From contig JAIPMN010017820.1 in NCBI GenBank assembly GCA_020650975.1, forward strand, positions 1 through 20,390: a stretch of 20,390 bases of DNA. Direction: 5' to 3'. The stretch comes from Apostichopus californicus (lineage: Eukaryota > Echinodermata > Holothuroidea > Aspidochirotida > Stichopodidae). Numbering within the stretch: position 1 is the first letter of the stretch; the number at the start of each line of letters is the position of its first letter. Positions 1-12,100 of the stretch are shown one piece after another. The position numbers and the translations under genes were made by a program. The notes below the pieces were generated by a model, which was not told where the DNA came from, did not search any database, and saw nothing but the letters and a program-made list of their open reading frames with translations.

Positions 1-26
1 TATATATATATATATATATATATATT
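1..26. repeat. (TA)n microsatellite
   Basis: Thirteen TA dinucleotides in a row open the window and may continue left of it. They lie in intron 10 of the SDR gene, about 30 bases past the exon 10 donor. Confidence 0.95.
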
Positions 27-56
27 GATATTGATATCACTTCCAAGATTTTGTAC

Positions 57-130
57 CTCTGTTCTTGAGAGGAAAAGGGTCACCTCCATCAGCGGTTTCA
101 ACAACTTCTGGAGATACTCACAAATAAAAG
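57..130 (-). CDS. SDR42E1: SDR42E1-like exon 10 (FLSRTE), last exon inside the window
   Basis: The 74-base exon completes Ala306 and encodes residues 307-330, starting [10 protein letters not shown] and ending VTLFLSRTE. It has a strong acceptor (gtctccccacag|CTT) and donor GAG|gtacaa. FLxRTE is the family segment that precedes VYKTGVTHYF, so at least one more coding exon should lie left of the window. Reading through the donor instead would run into the TA repeat, so splicing is preferred. Confidence 0.88.
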
Positions 131-3100
131 CTGTGGGGAGACAAGCAGAAGAAAGAATGATATTAACAGAACAAAATGATGCCATTAAGTGTATTCTCCT
201 TAGTATGAACATCTTAGATGTGTGTGGTGGTAGTCATCTGGTGTCGGTTAAATCTTCCAAAGCATCATAAATACACCCCAAAAAAAAGAAATCATGCTAG
301 CCTGAAATATTTATGGGTTACATATTCTTTCTACCTAAGTATTGGACTACTCGGGATAATAGTCACTTCTCTATCCTCAGCAACACTTTGGCTCCTACAG
401 AGTGACAGTTTTACACATTGGTTGTTTTTGGACACACTGTCGCAGTTGTATGTACATTATAAAACAGCCTCTATGCAGGTGTCCATGCTCTCTGTAGATG
501 AGACTTTCAGAAGTCATCCAGTACATTTACTCATTATTAGCTTCCTAGAAATAGGTTAGCAAGGTATTAAATAGGATGGCAGCTGTGGTAGTGAGAGGCC
601 TCACAAGTTTCAGGCAAAAAATGGTCACTTTATGAAAGCATGATTTAATTATCAAGATATTTATATTCTTTTGATGCTTGGCAATTATTGTGTCCATTCA
701 CACTGGTGCACAATATATAAGTTTTGAAGGTTCATATATTAATATGGCAACTGTTATCCCATGAAGTAAAGTCCTTCAAAATTAAACCCCAATTTTTGAC
801 TTATTACAGTCACAAAAAATTGTCCAGATCTTAAATTCGGTTACGATTAACGAGGGTTTGCTTAATTCAAGTTAATTGCAAAGGTCACGTGACCTCTGTA
901 AATTAATTAAAAGCCCACTTGTTTCCTCACCTATTGTTAGAACGACAAAGACTGGTATTATAAGCCTCGGCATCGAGTAACCCATAGCCTCCACGAACTC
1001 AGCCATCCATACAAATTGGTTCTGAGGTTTGGCATCTGTGATAATGTAAGCTTCACCTGCCTGAGTGAGGTATTAAAAAACAAAAGAACACACCACGGTC
1101 TGTATTATTTGTGCTAGATGAAACGATTTTAAAATAGATTTGAAAACGCATACAGCCAGGGTCATCGCTCGCATGATTTTCTCAAAGAAGCTACTGTATC
1201 TGAATACAAGGTAGTTCAAGAGCAAGCATGCAATGTCCTCACCAGACTGACCCAAGAGGGTTCCCAGATGTAGTTGCATGAATGTGCACAACGAATGCAA
1301 ACATATATCCACTGCCAAATGTAACTATTGGAATAGCTACATTGTATTCACCACACTGACCCAAGTGGGTTCCCACATGTTGCTGCAACCTCTGTATATG
1401 ACTTGAAATGACTGTAAGAACATGCAAACTCAAATATGGATACAGACACTTCACAATACATATTTTCCACTGGTTTGTGTATGGACTTCTTTATTTGTTA
1501 ATTGATATAAAATATATAACGTAGGAGGTAAAGCGTGGTCCGGCCATGAAAGGAAAATGGAGGTACATAGGGTCTACAAAGCTCGAGACCTGTAGCGTAA
1601 AGAACTCTATGAACATAATGACTCATTGCTTTTGTACAAACAAATACAGCTAAATTATAGTCGTATATCTATTAACAATGTCAGGTATACCAAAGAAATG
1701 GTTCGCCAAAAAGACGACTTGCCACTTTTAACCTGAATGGATATGTGAACAACAGATGACAGAAAACAGGTAAGTACTTGTTTGTTTGTTATGGAAAGGA
1801 GATGAGACGCTACTCATTCTCTTACACATGCTCTAATAGTGGATAAGCAGTTTGCTAACAGTTTTTTTAAATTTTAGTTAGGTTTACAAAATGTCAGCTC
1901 CCAGACACGACTTATAAAGCAGGATACCTCCCAAAAGGGATAAGATTTGATTTAGCTGTTTGGGGAGGTGGGGGGTTAGGACTTGTTCTTCACAAAGATC
2001 TCTGTAATTGTACGCCAAAGATATGGACGATAGTATCCATTGAGTTGCGTTTGTGAGCCAAACACGTTCCGTGCAGGATACAATGAGAGGCACAGACAAA
2101 AATTATAAGTGCAAACCAAGTACTCACAGAAATGTGGTTTTTATGTTCACAAAGTGCATCAGCGGCCAGAATATGAGCATTGGTAAGGTTATCAATATGA
2201 ACCCTAGATGAGAGAATATCCTTGGCGCCAAAGGTCGCCAGAAAAACTCCTGATTCTAAAGCCAACTGTTGACAGAGAAGAAACAGGTTAGGTTGTGATC
2301 GAATCATTCAACATAATTTTAAAAATGTGCTCCCCATTCTTCAAGGGTATCATAATTAGTGCATTTATCATATTTAGTGCATAATTAGTGCATAATAATA
2401 ATTAAATGCATTTATCATAATTAGTGCAATTAGTGCAAGGGCAATATTACACGCCTGTGGGTCATCTTACCACCCAAAAAATGCACATTATTTCCAACTT
2501 TAAAGTTTCGATGAGTGATCCAGATAATTAAAGTATAAATATTTTGCTAAGTTTTATAAGCTTCAAGAAAACCACTACACCAAATCACTCCTTTTCATTA
2601 GTTTGTCCATATACATATATATATCATTTACAGGAAATCCTGGGGGAAATGATATTCAACACCTCATGTTGACATTAATGATCAAGCATTAGATACCTAC
2701 ACTGTACATTTATAAGTGAGGCTGGAATGTTATAGTACCTCATTGTTTCTAGTGGTTATATGTTTCAAGGATGATAGGTGTTGTGAAGTCTGCAAGTAGG
2801 GAGCAGAAAGCTGTGCTAGGATACATTAGCTGCTTAAGAAAGTCCTAGGGTTAGCTTAAAGGGGATTAAAAAGCTGGGCTTACTAAGACTTGTAAAGACT
2901 TGTTAAAAAGGATTAAGGGAAAGTGAGAAGCCGAGGGTGTACAGTGTTGTGTAGAAGAATATACTGGGCATTGGAAAAGGAAGGCTTGATGTGTTAGGAG
3001 ATGTAAAAGTAGGCGGTGGTGCTTTGGGGAATCTGATGTAAGAAACAAAGAGTAGCACAGAATAACTCACTGTGTGCTTAAGTTATTACACCGAACTACG

Positions 3101-6100
3101 TAACAATAGGCAAATGCCTTAGAATAGAACACCTCATTAAGAAACAAGTATTGTGTGCAAGATAAAAGTCCCATGCAAAAAGCAAAAACAAAGAAAAAAT
3201 CAATCAGAAGTAGATGAAGTCACATTATTTATCACTAAGTGCACAAAATGTTTTTACGTGTGAATTACAGGCTATAAAATTATTCAATGATCTGGGTTGC
3301 CGTTATCTGTGAGTCATGAATGACCAATATACGTTTGTAATCGTAAACAATTCGCATCACATTCATGTGCATGTTGTCTCTACTATGATGGAAGCTGGTC
3401 AAACAGATAAAATTGGATTCATTCAGGGCCTTTTGACAAATTCAGGGATATTCCATTTGGGGAGGGGGGGGGGGCCATTGCCTATGATGTATCTAATATG
3501 GGGATGGCATAGGATATCCAGGGAACGTCCCTGGATATCTGTGACCTACGGTGACCTTAGAGTCCAAGCATGCAGTAGTCTACACTGTTTACCCCAATCA
3601 ATGCACATAGTCATTGCAATACATTACAGTATTGCTTACAGCAGGTAATGTAACACATCTGTAAATGGTCTCTAATCAGCAATACAAGAGGAATGGGCGC
3701 TGTTTGCATTATTTTCACCTGACGGAATGTACAAAATACTTGACAAAAAACCTTGTGCATTCTCCCGGCTGTCTGATTGATGTAGACAAAATGACCCTCA
3801 AACGTACATGTTGAACATGAAAGCCTTCTTATCGTATAATGTTTACTCGCTTCTCCTACATAATGTATAACGTATTAAGTGATGCTGTTAATAATGCTGT
3901 TTAATACATGTCTAATTATTTACAACATGCAGGGGTCAACACTATTTAAATACAGAGTACAGTAAGAGTGCACAAAACTAGGTACTTCATGAGTTTCAAT
4001 AGCTGTGCATTCATAGCATCCTCACTGTTTCTCAAACATACAAACTCACATTGGAAAAGTTGCCGTCGAGTTTTAACCAAGCGTACGTACATGTATGAAC
4101 AGTGTAGTTACGATCCTGTGTATTCAAATATTTCTTCTCTATCTTTACTGATCTAACAATTTATATGTATCTTAAACAACAACCTTCACCTTCCCTCTAC
4201 ATATAAAGACACTGTTGATGCAACAAAACCACCACACTCTATCTTGAGGGGAATTTATTAAAGTATATGATATCTGTGCAATGAAAGCTCATCCACACTC
4301 TGTTTATCCACACGACAGTTGTAAAATTCCAGAGATAAACCCGACATGTTTATATGGTGTGGTTATATTTTGTTTGTATTCGGTGTGTTTCAGTCTTTAT
4401 CTTTAATATCAATCTCTGTATATTTGACAGTCATTGTTAATTTCCTCTATATATTTATATCAAGACACTGCCATGTAATGAACAGCTGTACACTACATAG
4501 GCAAAAAGGTAGTATTACATCCACACACAACTATACATGAATTTTCTGGACTGATCGGAATTATTACTTGTAAAACCGATAAAGAAGCCCATGTAATGAA
4601 CTCAGAAAATTCCCATCAAAGCTGGCACCCTAACAACGATGCAGTTTATCTTTGATAAATATTTGACAATAATTTTCATTTGTCAAATCGAGATTTTACA
4701 ACGATCAAGAAAGAGATAGTCAAGTTGTTTACCAAGACTGATCTCTCTGAGAATAATTATCAGCAGGAGAAGTAGAAAGGTAAACAAATAAAGAGATAAA
4801 AACAGTTCTTAACCAAACAATTCAGAGAGTCATTTGCCAGTGACTTGGCTATTAAATTGTAACAACTGGGTATACACTCAATCAACACTCAAGCATTTAC
4901 AAAAAATTTGTTGGACAAGGCTGGAAACACATAAAGAGTCATGAAAGGTGATGGGCTCCTTTCTATCGGTCAATAGAAAGGACAAAGGTCATGTTAGTGC
5001 CTTTTGTAGGTACAGACCTAATGCTGAAGATTTTGTTACTATGGGTCATGGAAAAATCCAAATACTTGAATAATTGATAACTTGGCATATAATTTTAATT
5101 AGGGAAGCGAGACTTAGATACTGGTTGAATGAAAATGCATAAAAGGTTGTGGACTTTATTCTCGTCTTAAAGCAATTCGTCGATCAACAGTACTAGTAAT
5201 TCTACTTTACAGCCGAATGGGTAACAACCTTCTATTTGATGGGCTGTGTCTATCAACAGACCTAATAGCTCTACATCAGAGGTCTGCAAAGTTTACAGCC
5301 CACGACCCAAGAGCTTAGATGAGGATTGAGCCATGACCCACCATCCCCACCACTAAGAGTCAAATCTACCCTCAACCCTCAGGGTCAGAGCTACCCCACC
5401 CCTCAGGGTCAGAGCTACCCCCACCCCTCAGAGTCAGAGCTACCCCACCCCTCAGAGTCAAAGCTACCCCACCCCTCAGAGTCAAAGCTATCCCCACCCC
5501 TCATAGTCAAAGCTATCCCCACCCCTCAGAGTCAGTTACCCCCACCCCTCAGAGACAAAGCTCAGAATGCATAGCTTGGACTATGGACTTCATCCTACAA
5601 AATAAATTTACCGATCCAACGTCTGGAAAATTCTATTTACAGAATTTATGCCTCTAAGTGATAGTTCAATGGCTGTTATCCTATCTGAAATGCAGTAGGT
5701 GTCTATCGAGAGAACAAATGCATCTAACTGATAGTGAACTGGTATGACACATATCCTTGCAAGGCTGTGTCTATTCACAGAACAAATATCTACACATAAT
5801 AGCCTAATGGCTAAATATGGTTCACTCTGAAAGATTGTATCTATCATTAAATGCCTCTTAATATGTCCTTGGTATTCCTAAAGGAATTCTTGTCTCTCAA
5901 ACACTACTGACATTGAATTATATAGTGGTATAGCTTAAACCATGTTGATGGCTATAATGGCCTCTACAAATGGACTTGTTGGTCACACACAGTAAACTTA
6001 ATGATATTCCTAGCACAGACGAATAGTTAGCCAATGTGTAAGTAGGTGACCTGTCATGATCTGTGATTTATTGAAAACTTACATGATGACTTTTTAACCT

Positions 6101-9100
6101 GTTCAACCAGGAAACAAAGTCAAAGAATAAAAGAGAATCGAGCCTTCACAATTTGTTTTGTTTTCATCAAGCTACAGTACGTAGTGAAATTAATGAATAG
6201 ATTTTTAATTTCATTTTCTATAATACACGTTTCTTGTGATAAGTTACATATATACAAAAGCACAGAATTACACTGTGGAGTAGAGTATACTGCCCTGAAC
6301 AACTTTGAAATTAAGAGCCCAAAAAAAAAAAAAACACTGGCAAAGCTTCAACTCAAAGATATCATGAAATATGTAGCAATAAACTTGGCATTCTTTCTTA
6401 TCAAAAAAAAATAATTCCAATGATAAATTCTAAAGGAAACCTAACTTAGAGATGACACACACTAAAGTTTAAATACCCCAATATCGTACCATGACTTGAG
6501 GAAATTGCCGTTGTTCTCCTCGGCCATAAATTGCCACAGCTCGACACGCAGAAGAACGAAATGTATGGCCATCTTTAGATAAAAAGATAAGTTATAAATA
6601 GTTCCCTTCTTTGTAAAAATAGTGAGATAAAATTTAACCTTACTCATTAAAACAGCTAATCAAGACTTAACAGAAAGCAACTAAGTCTGTTAGAAATGAA
6701 AAGAAGAACAATATTTCTAGACATTCTATACAGAAAAAAATAAAACATGACAAATTCAAGCACTTGGGTGTGAAGGCACATGCAGTAAAACTTGTGACAT
6801 TGTCCAAATGTAATAAGTTTTTCTTATTAGTATTAGCTGTGTTAGGAGTGTTAGCCGGTGCCTTTCAATCATAAGGTCCCGAGTTTGAGTCACTCCAAGA
6901 TTAATGTATGTTGTCCAGTTACAGAGTTGTTGACAATTGACAATTCATAATCATGGACGTTAAATATGAATCTAAGAGACTGACTGCGGTCAGCTTGCTG
7001 CTTTGATAAACCAATGATGGCTTCTTCTCGAGTTCCTGCTTGTAGGAGGATCTCATATACATGTACATATACATATTCCATATGGGGAAGTTGTGTATCA
7101 TGGTTTAAAAATCTCTATCAATGACATCACAAAAGAAAGCAAAACAAAAACTTTTTTGACAGAATTTCCTTTGAAGCTAACCTTTAGTTTTCTTCCCTGA
7201 GTGAGTCAATATAAGTTGTTCAGCCATACACTTTGTTCTGGAATAACTGTCTTTGTGCTGAAAAAAATGAAAAGAAGAGAGAATGAAACCAGAAGCCCAA
7301 AAAATAGGCCACGTAGATCAAAATATCTTAAACCAGCTTTATGTTCCAGTTAAAATTATCGGGGATCGACGCTTTCATCATGTTGCACCCCCCCACCCCC
7401 TTTTTTTTAATATGCTACATACAAGGTTTTAGACTTGGACCTCTGCTTACCTCAAATGACCTTTCACCTTCACAAAAAACATCACGTTCATTGTACTCAC
7501 TAAGATTATTTCACATATCAAGAGTGACTTTTTAAGTCAAGCTTTTACTTCTGGAGTTATATTTACAAGGTTTTCAGACTTTGCCATCTATTGACCTCAA
7601 TTGACCTTTCATCTCCACAAGAAACAGTAGAGTTCCTGTACTCACCGTGGTAGATTAATGTACCAACTAAGAAGCTCAAGCTTTCATATAATTCTCAATT
7701 TTTCATCTTTACGAGCCAAATGTTCACATAATAAAGTGTTTACATTTTGCAAAGCATATTTATATGACAATCTTAGTTTGAGTTTCAAAGTGATGCATAA
7801 AGGGGGTTGGAAGACAAGTCTTAAACTTTTTTGAAACCCTATAATTATCATGGATGATTCATTGCATACATTACATTCAGAGAGCTCTTTTTCCACGAGT
7901 GGACAAAGAATTACAAGGAATTCAAAGGGTACAGCTTTGCTCCTATTCCCGTCCAACGATCACAGATTGAGATACCCACGCCAAACTTTATCTGCAAATA
8001 TTTTATCTCTAGTTTCCAAATATGATTCGAAATGTCTTTCCCAGAGTGACACAGCGACCGCTCACCTCGTCGAGGGGTATGTAGGGTAGAGACTCATCGC
8101 CGTTTTCTATAGGATTACCGTTGAATATGACATTGTGCGTACTCGTGTAGACCATTCTCTCTACATTATTCTCCAGGCAAGCTAGGAATCAAAACGAGAA
8201 AAATATCGCATCTTCACAACAAATTCAGGAATAAGAAGAAAACTTGATGCAATCACCATGGACAGGAGAATCTGTTTCAGAAATCTTGCCACACTTTCTC
8301 ATTCAATATTAAAATTATTCCAACATCAAATAATAACCGGCATTTTAAATTTTAAAAATTTTGTGTCGTCAAGATCTATACGTACTATTTTCTACATCAT
8401 TTAGGTGGCTCAATTAAATCAGTTAAAAGTGGGGTATTTTTAATCTTGCGTTTTCTCTCTGGGCACTCGTTTTACTTTACATTGGTTTCCGACATTCACA
8501 CATATTCATAACCCATAACATTTTCATATACACTATTTAAGGAGCTGTATACCCCGTACAGAAGTGTACACTGCATGATGCCTAGGCCAGCATATATGGT
8601 AACCAGTCTACGGCAAAATGTCCCACTTCAGAATTTGATTGTAATTTTGTTGTACACTAGTCACAGCTTTCATCATTTGCTCTTTTTTTTTGGCTTTGGT
8701 TGTGCACAAGCCAATGTTTTGTCAGGGGTCATTATATCTAAGTATTGCGCATTCCTCTAAAGAGTATTTCAAACTGCATGTATTCGTGGAGGACTGTAGG
8801 GACGCAAGTCTTTCTGAGCGGACGCAAACATTTTTAAGACAATGCGTCCATCGGACACAACTTTTAAAATGCTGCTATACAATACTGATGAGCATTTCCT
8901 ATAGAAGCAAGGTACCAACCTTTTAACAGCTTACTGGTTCCTCCAACATTGACATCTTCCACTAATTTAGTCCTTCTCTGACAAAAGAGATGACAAAAAT
9001 TAATTAGTTTACGAAGCAAAAACAACAACAAACAAACAAATACAAGACAAAACAAAACAAATCCTCTGATGTGGATATTCCCATCTAAAAAATTTGTAAA

Positions 9101-12100
9101 GATTATAATCAAATCAACACAATATTAGCACATTCATTATGCTTATTAATATTCATAATATTTATGTGAATGCAACACCAGTAATTGTTCCAAAGAGTTT
9201 CGACTCCTATGGTTAGATGCCAGATTGCCTGCCAATATGTCATCAAAGACTACATGTACAAAGTTTACCTAACATCCATTTGTCTTCTTCTTTGTGTTTG
9301 CTTACAATGAACACACTTCTAAAAGGTTATGTAGCTTCTAAATTTATTTACGTAATAACTGACAGATACTGACTGGCCATCATATTCTGTCTTATCCATC
9401 TGCTTGGCTACAAATTAAGCCAGTATATAAGAAATAGCACATATAAGCTTAATTTGTATACAATTTGAATACAATTATTCCAGAACTAACTGGGTTTGGA
9501 TATTTTACGAGTGACAAGCTTTCCTTCTCCTCACAACCACAGCACTTTCGCTCTACTGAAAGTCTAGCGCAAAATGGTAATCTTTTAACACTGTGCACCC
9601 TCAATGACCAGACCCATCCAGTCAATGATCTCCCCTCTCATTCTACCACTCAGAGTGTTAAGAACGTTTGTTTCGTCATGGAAATACACTTTCCTCTATG
9701 CTTTCATTAAGTTGTATTTTCCTACAAATATTGACTCCTGCTTGATAACTTCATATTTTGACTGTAACTGAATAGATTTGCATCACAACTACCAAATCGT
9801 TCCTTTCGTTACTACAAGCAATCCTTGCACAGAATGTTAGAGTTACTTGTCATAGTTAACAATGCACCATGTCTTTTCCCTTCATTTTGAGGACAGGACA
9901 CATGCTAAACATTTGTCGTACAGTCAGTGTCAACATAAACACATGCTTTGCTAAGCAAGATAGAGATGTATCGAGAACTATAGAATGGGGAAATGATGGT
10001 AAAATTAATTTGTTTATGAAAGATCCATTAGGAAGTCTTCTGCCAGTTAAGCTTGGCATAGAATAACAAATTTGCTATCGGAACCTTTACGTCCTAACCT
10101 TCAAGCAGGAAATAACTTGATATACAGTATAGGCTTCACATTGTCTACTCCTAAACAGAAACATCCTATTGTGTACAGTGTAGGTTCTGCTCTTGTTTGT
10201 AATGGAACTTGTCTAATACAAAACCGTTCCAAATTTGTTCAAATTGTGTTTCCAATTTTGTTTTTTTTATTAAATTCCAATTGTACCCAAATGCTATATA
10301 AACCTGTATTAAACAAGTATATACTGTGTATATAAGCAGCGCTGGATATCCCTATAAATTCTGAATGTTTTCACTTTATATTTGCAACTGAATTCTTACA
10401 ACAGTTCTACACTCTATTAAAGCACTATTCCTTTAAATATCATGATTACATGCAGGTGGTGTAAATTACTGTAAGTAGAATATTAAGAGATTCACTTATA
10501 AAAAAACAACAACAACAAGACAGGGTTAATGGTGGGGATGAAGGTTATCTGTACTAACCTAATCTACTGGTTCACTTCATAGTCAGGAATATATCAACTC
10601 ACCAAACAAAGGTCAAGTTTCCTATCCAGATGGACAATATCCCTGACCACCCTATACCATTTACCTTCCTCCCCTTTTTCTCATCCTTTTCCCAAAGGCA
10701 CCTCTTTCTCTTGTACCTATCGGTCAGGTATGATACAAGTAGGCTAGCTACTACAATCCATTTTAAGATGTACTTACCATGGCAATGCCAGACATCCCAT
10801 AGGAAGCAATGTGAAAAACACAATTAACACCAGCGCAAGCCTTCATTAGTAACTCCTGGTTCCTAATGTCGCCCTGAAATGACATATCAATCGGTTACCA
10901 ATTAACTTAAAAATCATGACAAGTCACTACTAATGCACAATCAATGGTTTGACTAGACAATACAGTGACTGTAACATGGGCAAATCTCTTCATGGCCAGC
11001 AATTGGAAAGCCAGTATTATTTTAAGTAACTGAAGACTATGCTGTAAGCACATAATTGACTGTGACTTTCAACATTAGATCTCTTACAAGTGTTTCAGCA
11101 AGGATCTTCCCTTTTAAGTAACACAAAGATCATAATTGATACAAAGGCATTAAATGGAAATAATTATGGGAGGGGGAAGGGGGTGAGGAAGGAGGTAACA
11201 ACAATGCAATATGTATTCTAATCCCTCCCAAACTCCACCCAGATATTGCGAAATTATCCAATTTTCTCTGCATTTACAAACAACGATACTTACCGGTCTC
11301 CATTCTACTGTACATATGCACTCAAATCTACCTAGCCTACAAAAGTTGGTAACATGTTAGCACTGCGCCACCCCCACTGATCTAGCTACTTCAGAGTGAA
11401 GTAAATGATTAACTCTTCAAGTTGTACACCCACTTACACAAAACCTAATAATCTTTAATATTGACATCAATCTAAAGGAAGCCAAAATGTTTCCATTCTG
11501 CCATATCATCTTCTTTTGTCAATCTAGCTTCTGGTGGACCAGTATGCATGTGCTGATCGGAATTCCAAACTGTACTAATTTGCATAAATGCAAATTATGC
11601 ACCTGACATCTTGGACACTCATCAAAGTATTTCAAACTCTTTGTAACCATATAATTTTCATACAGTATATGGAAGCTGATCATAACGCTTACAGTATGCC
11701 TTTTCCACAATCATCTATTGAGCTACATTTTAAATTGACCCACCTGAATGAATTTGATAGATGGATCGCAATCCTCCAGAAGCTCAGCTTTATCCAGAAG
11801 AGTGACTTGACCACCTAATAGGTGGAGTGCCCTGCCTAGATGCATTCCGAAACATCCTGCACCACCTGTTACCAAGAAGTGCTTGCCACTGATGGACTGT
11901 ACATCAAGACCCCTGTTGAAGAGGAATATAAAGCAATATGTCACTAAAAACAACAACTCTCTCCTGAAAAGAGTATTTACAGCTTACATTGTTTTCAATC
12001 TGTTATTACTTTACATAGCATGGACCACTGTAACTGGTCCTACTGGTATCGTGTATGGCATGTAATGAATGTAAATATCTATATACTGTTTGTGTGGTGT

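Larger units (their letters stand above)
5181..5870. repeat. Degenerate ~69-bp-period satellite, interrupted
   Basis: A decayed unit recurs with anchor words CGATCAACAG (5181), CTATCAACAG (5250), CTATTTACAG (5633), CTATCGAGAG (5703), CTATTCACAG (5771) and CTATCATTAA (5841). Steps are 69, 383, 70, 68 and 70 bases. GGCTGTGT precedes the anchor in two units (near 5242 and 5763). The 383-base step equals one period plus about 314 bases, the size of a foreign block beginning near 5277. The unit is not recognised from memory. Confidence 0.65.
2266..6489 (-). other. Intron 7 of the SDR42E1-like gene
   Basis: A 4.2-kb phase 0 GT-AG intron between the codons for Met216 and Leu217. It contains a short repeat cluster (2351-2438), a G-run (3462-3474), a palindrome (3513-3539), a 10-bp-stem inverted repeat (4957-4982), the interrupted ~69-bp satellite with a minisatellite (5181-5870), and an A14 run (6321-6334). 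The stretches 2440-3450, 3540-4950 and 5880-6320 show no recognisable gene or repeat. Confidence 0.85.
8978..10777 (-). other. Intron 3 of the SDR42E1-like gene
   Basis: A 1.8-kb phase 0 GT-AG intron. It holds A/C-rich simple sequence at 9017-9061 and an (AAC)n run at 10499-10519. Small plus-strand frames in 9465-10335 have no recognisable domain. Nothing else is seen. Confidence 0.85.

Noticed and set aside
218..559. 113-codon plus-strand frame
   Set aside because: It lies in intron 9, overlaps other frames and resembles no protein I know.
5326..5574. Plus-strand frame with repeated PHPSES-type peptide
   Set aside because: It is the in-frame reading of the 24-bp minisatellite within an intron; unit length varies, which breaks any conserved frame.
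6833..6897. Functional tRNA gene
   Set aside because: Box A is degenerate, box B has a changed base and no acceptor stem pairs; a SINE head explains it better.
11723..11956. Alternative start MLFLVTYCF before exon 2, as if a signal anchor
   Set aside because: The bases are a good polypyrimidine tract and acceptor (ttcctcttcaacag), and the exon 1 to exon 2 join fits in phase; kept only as a minor alternative.
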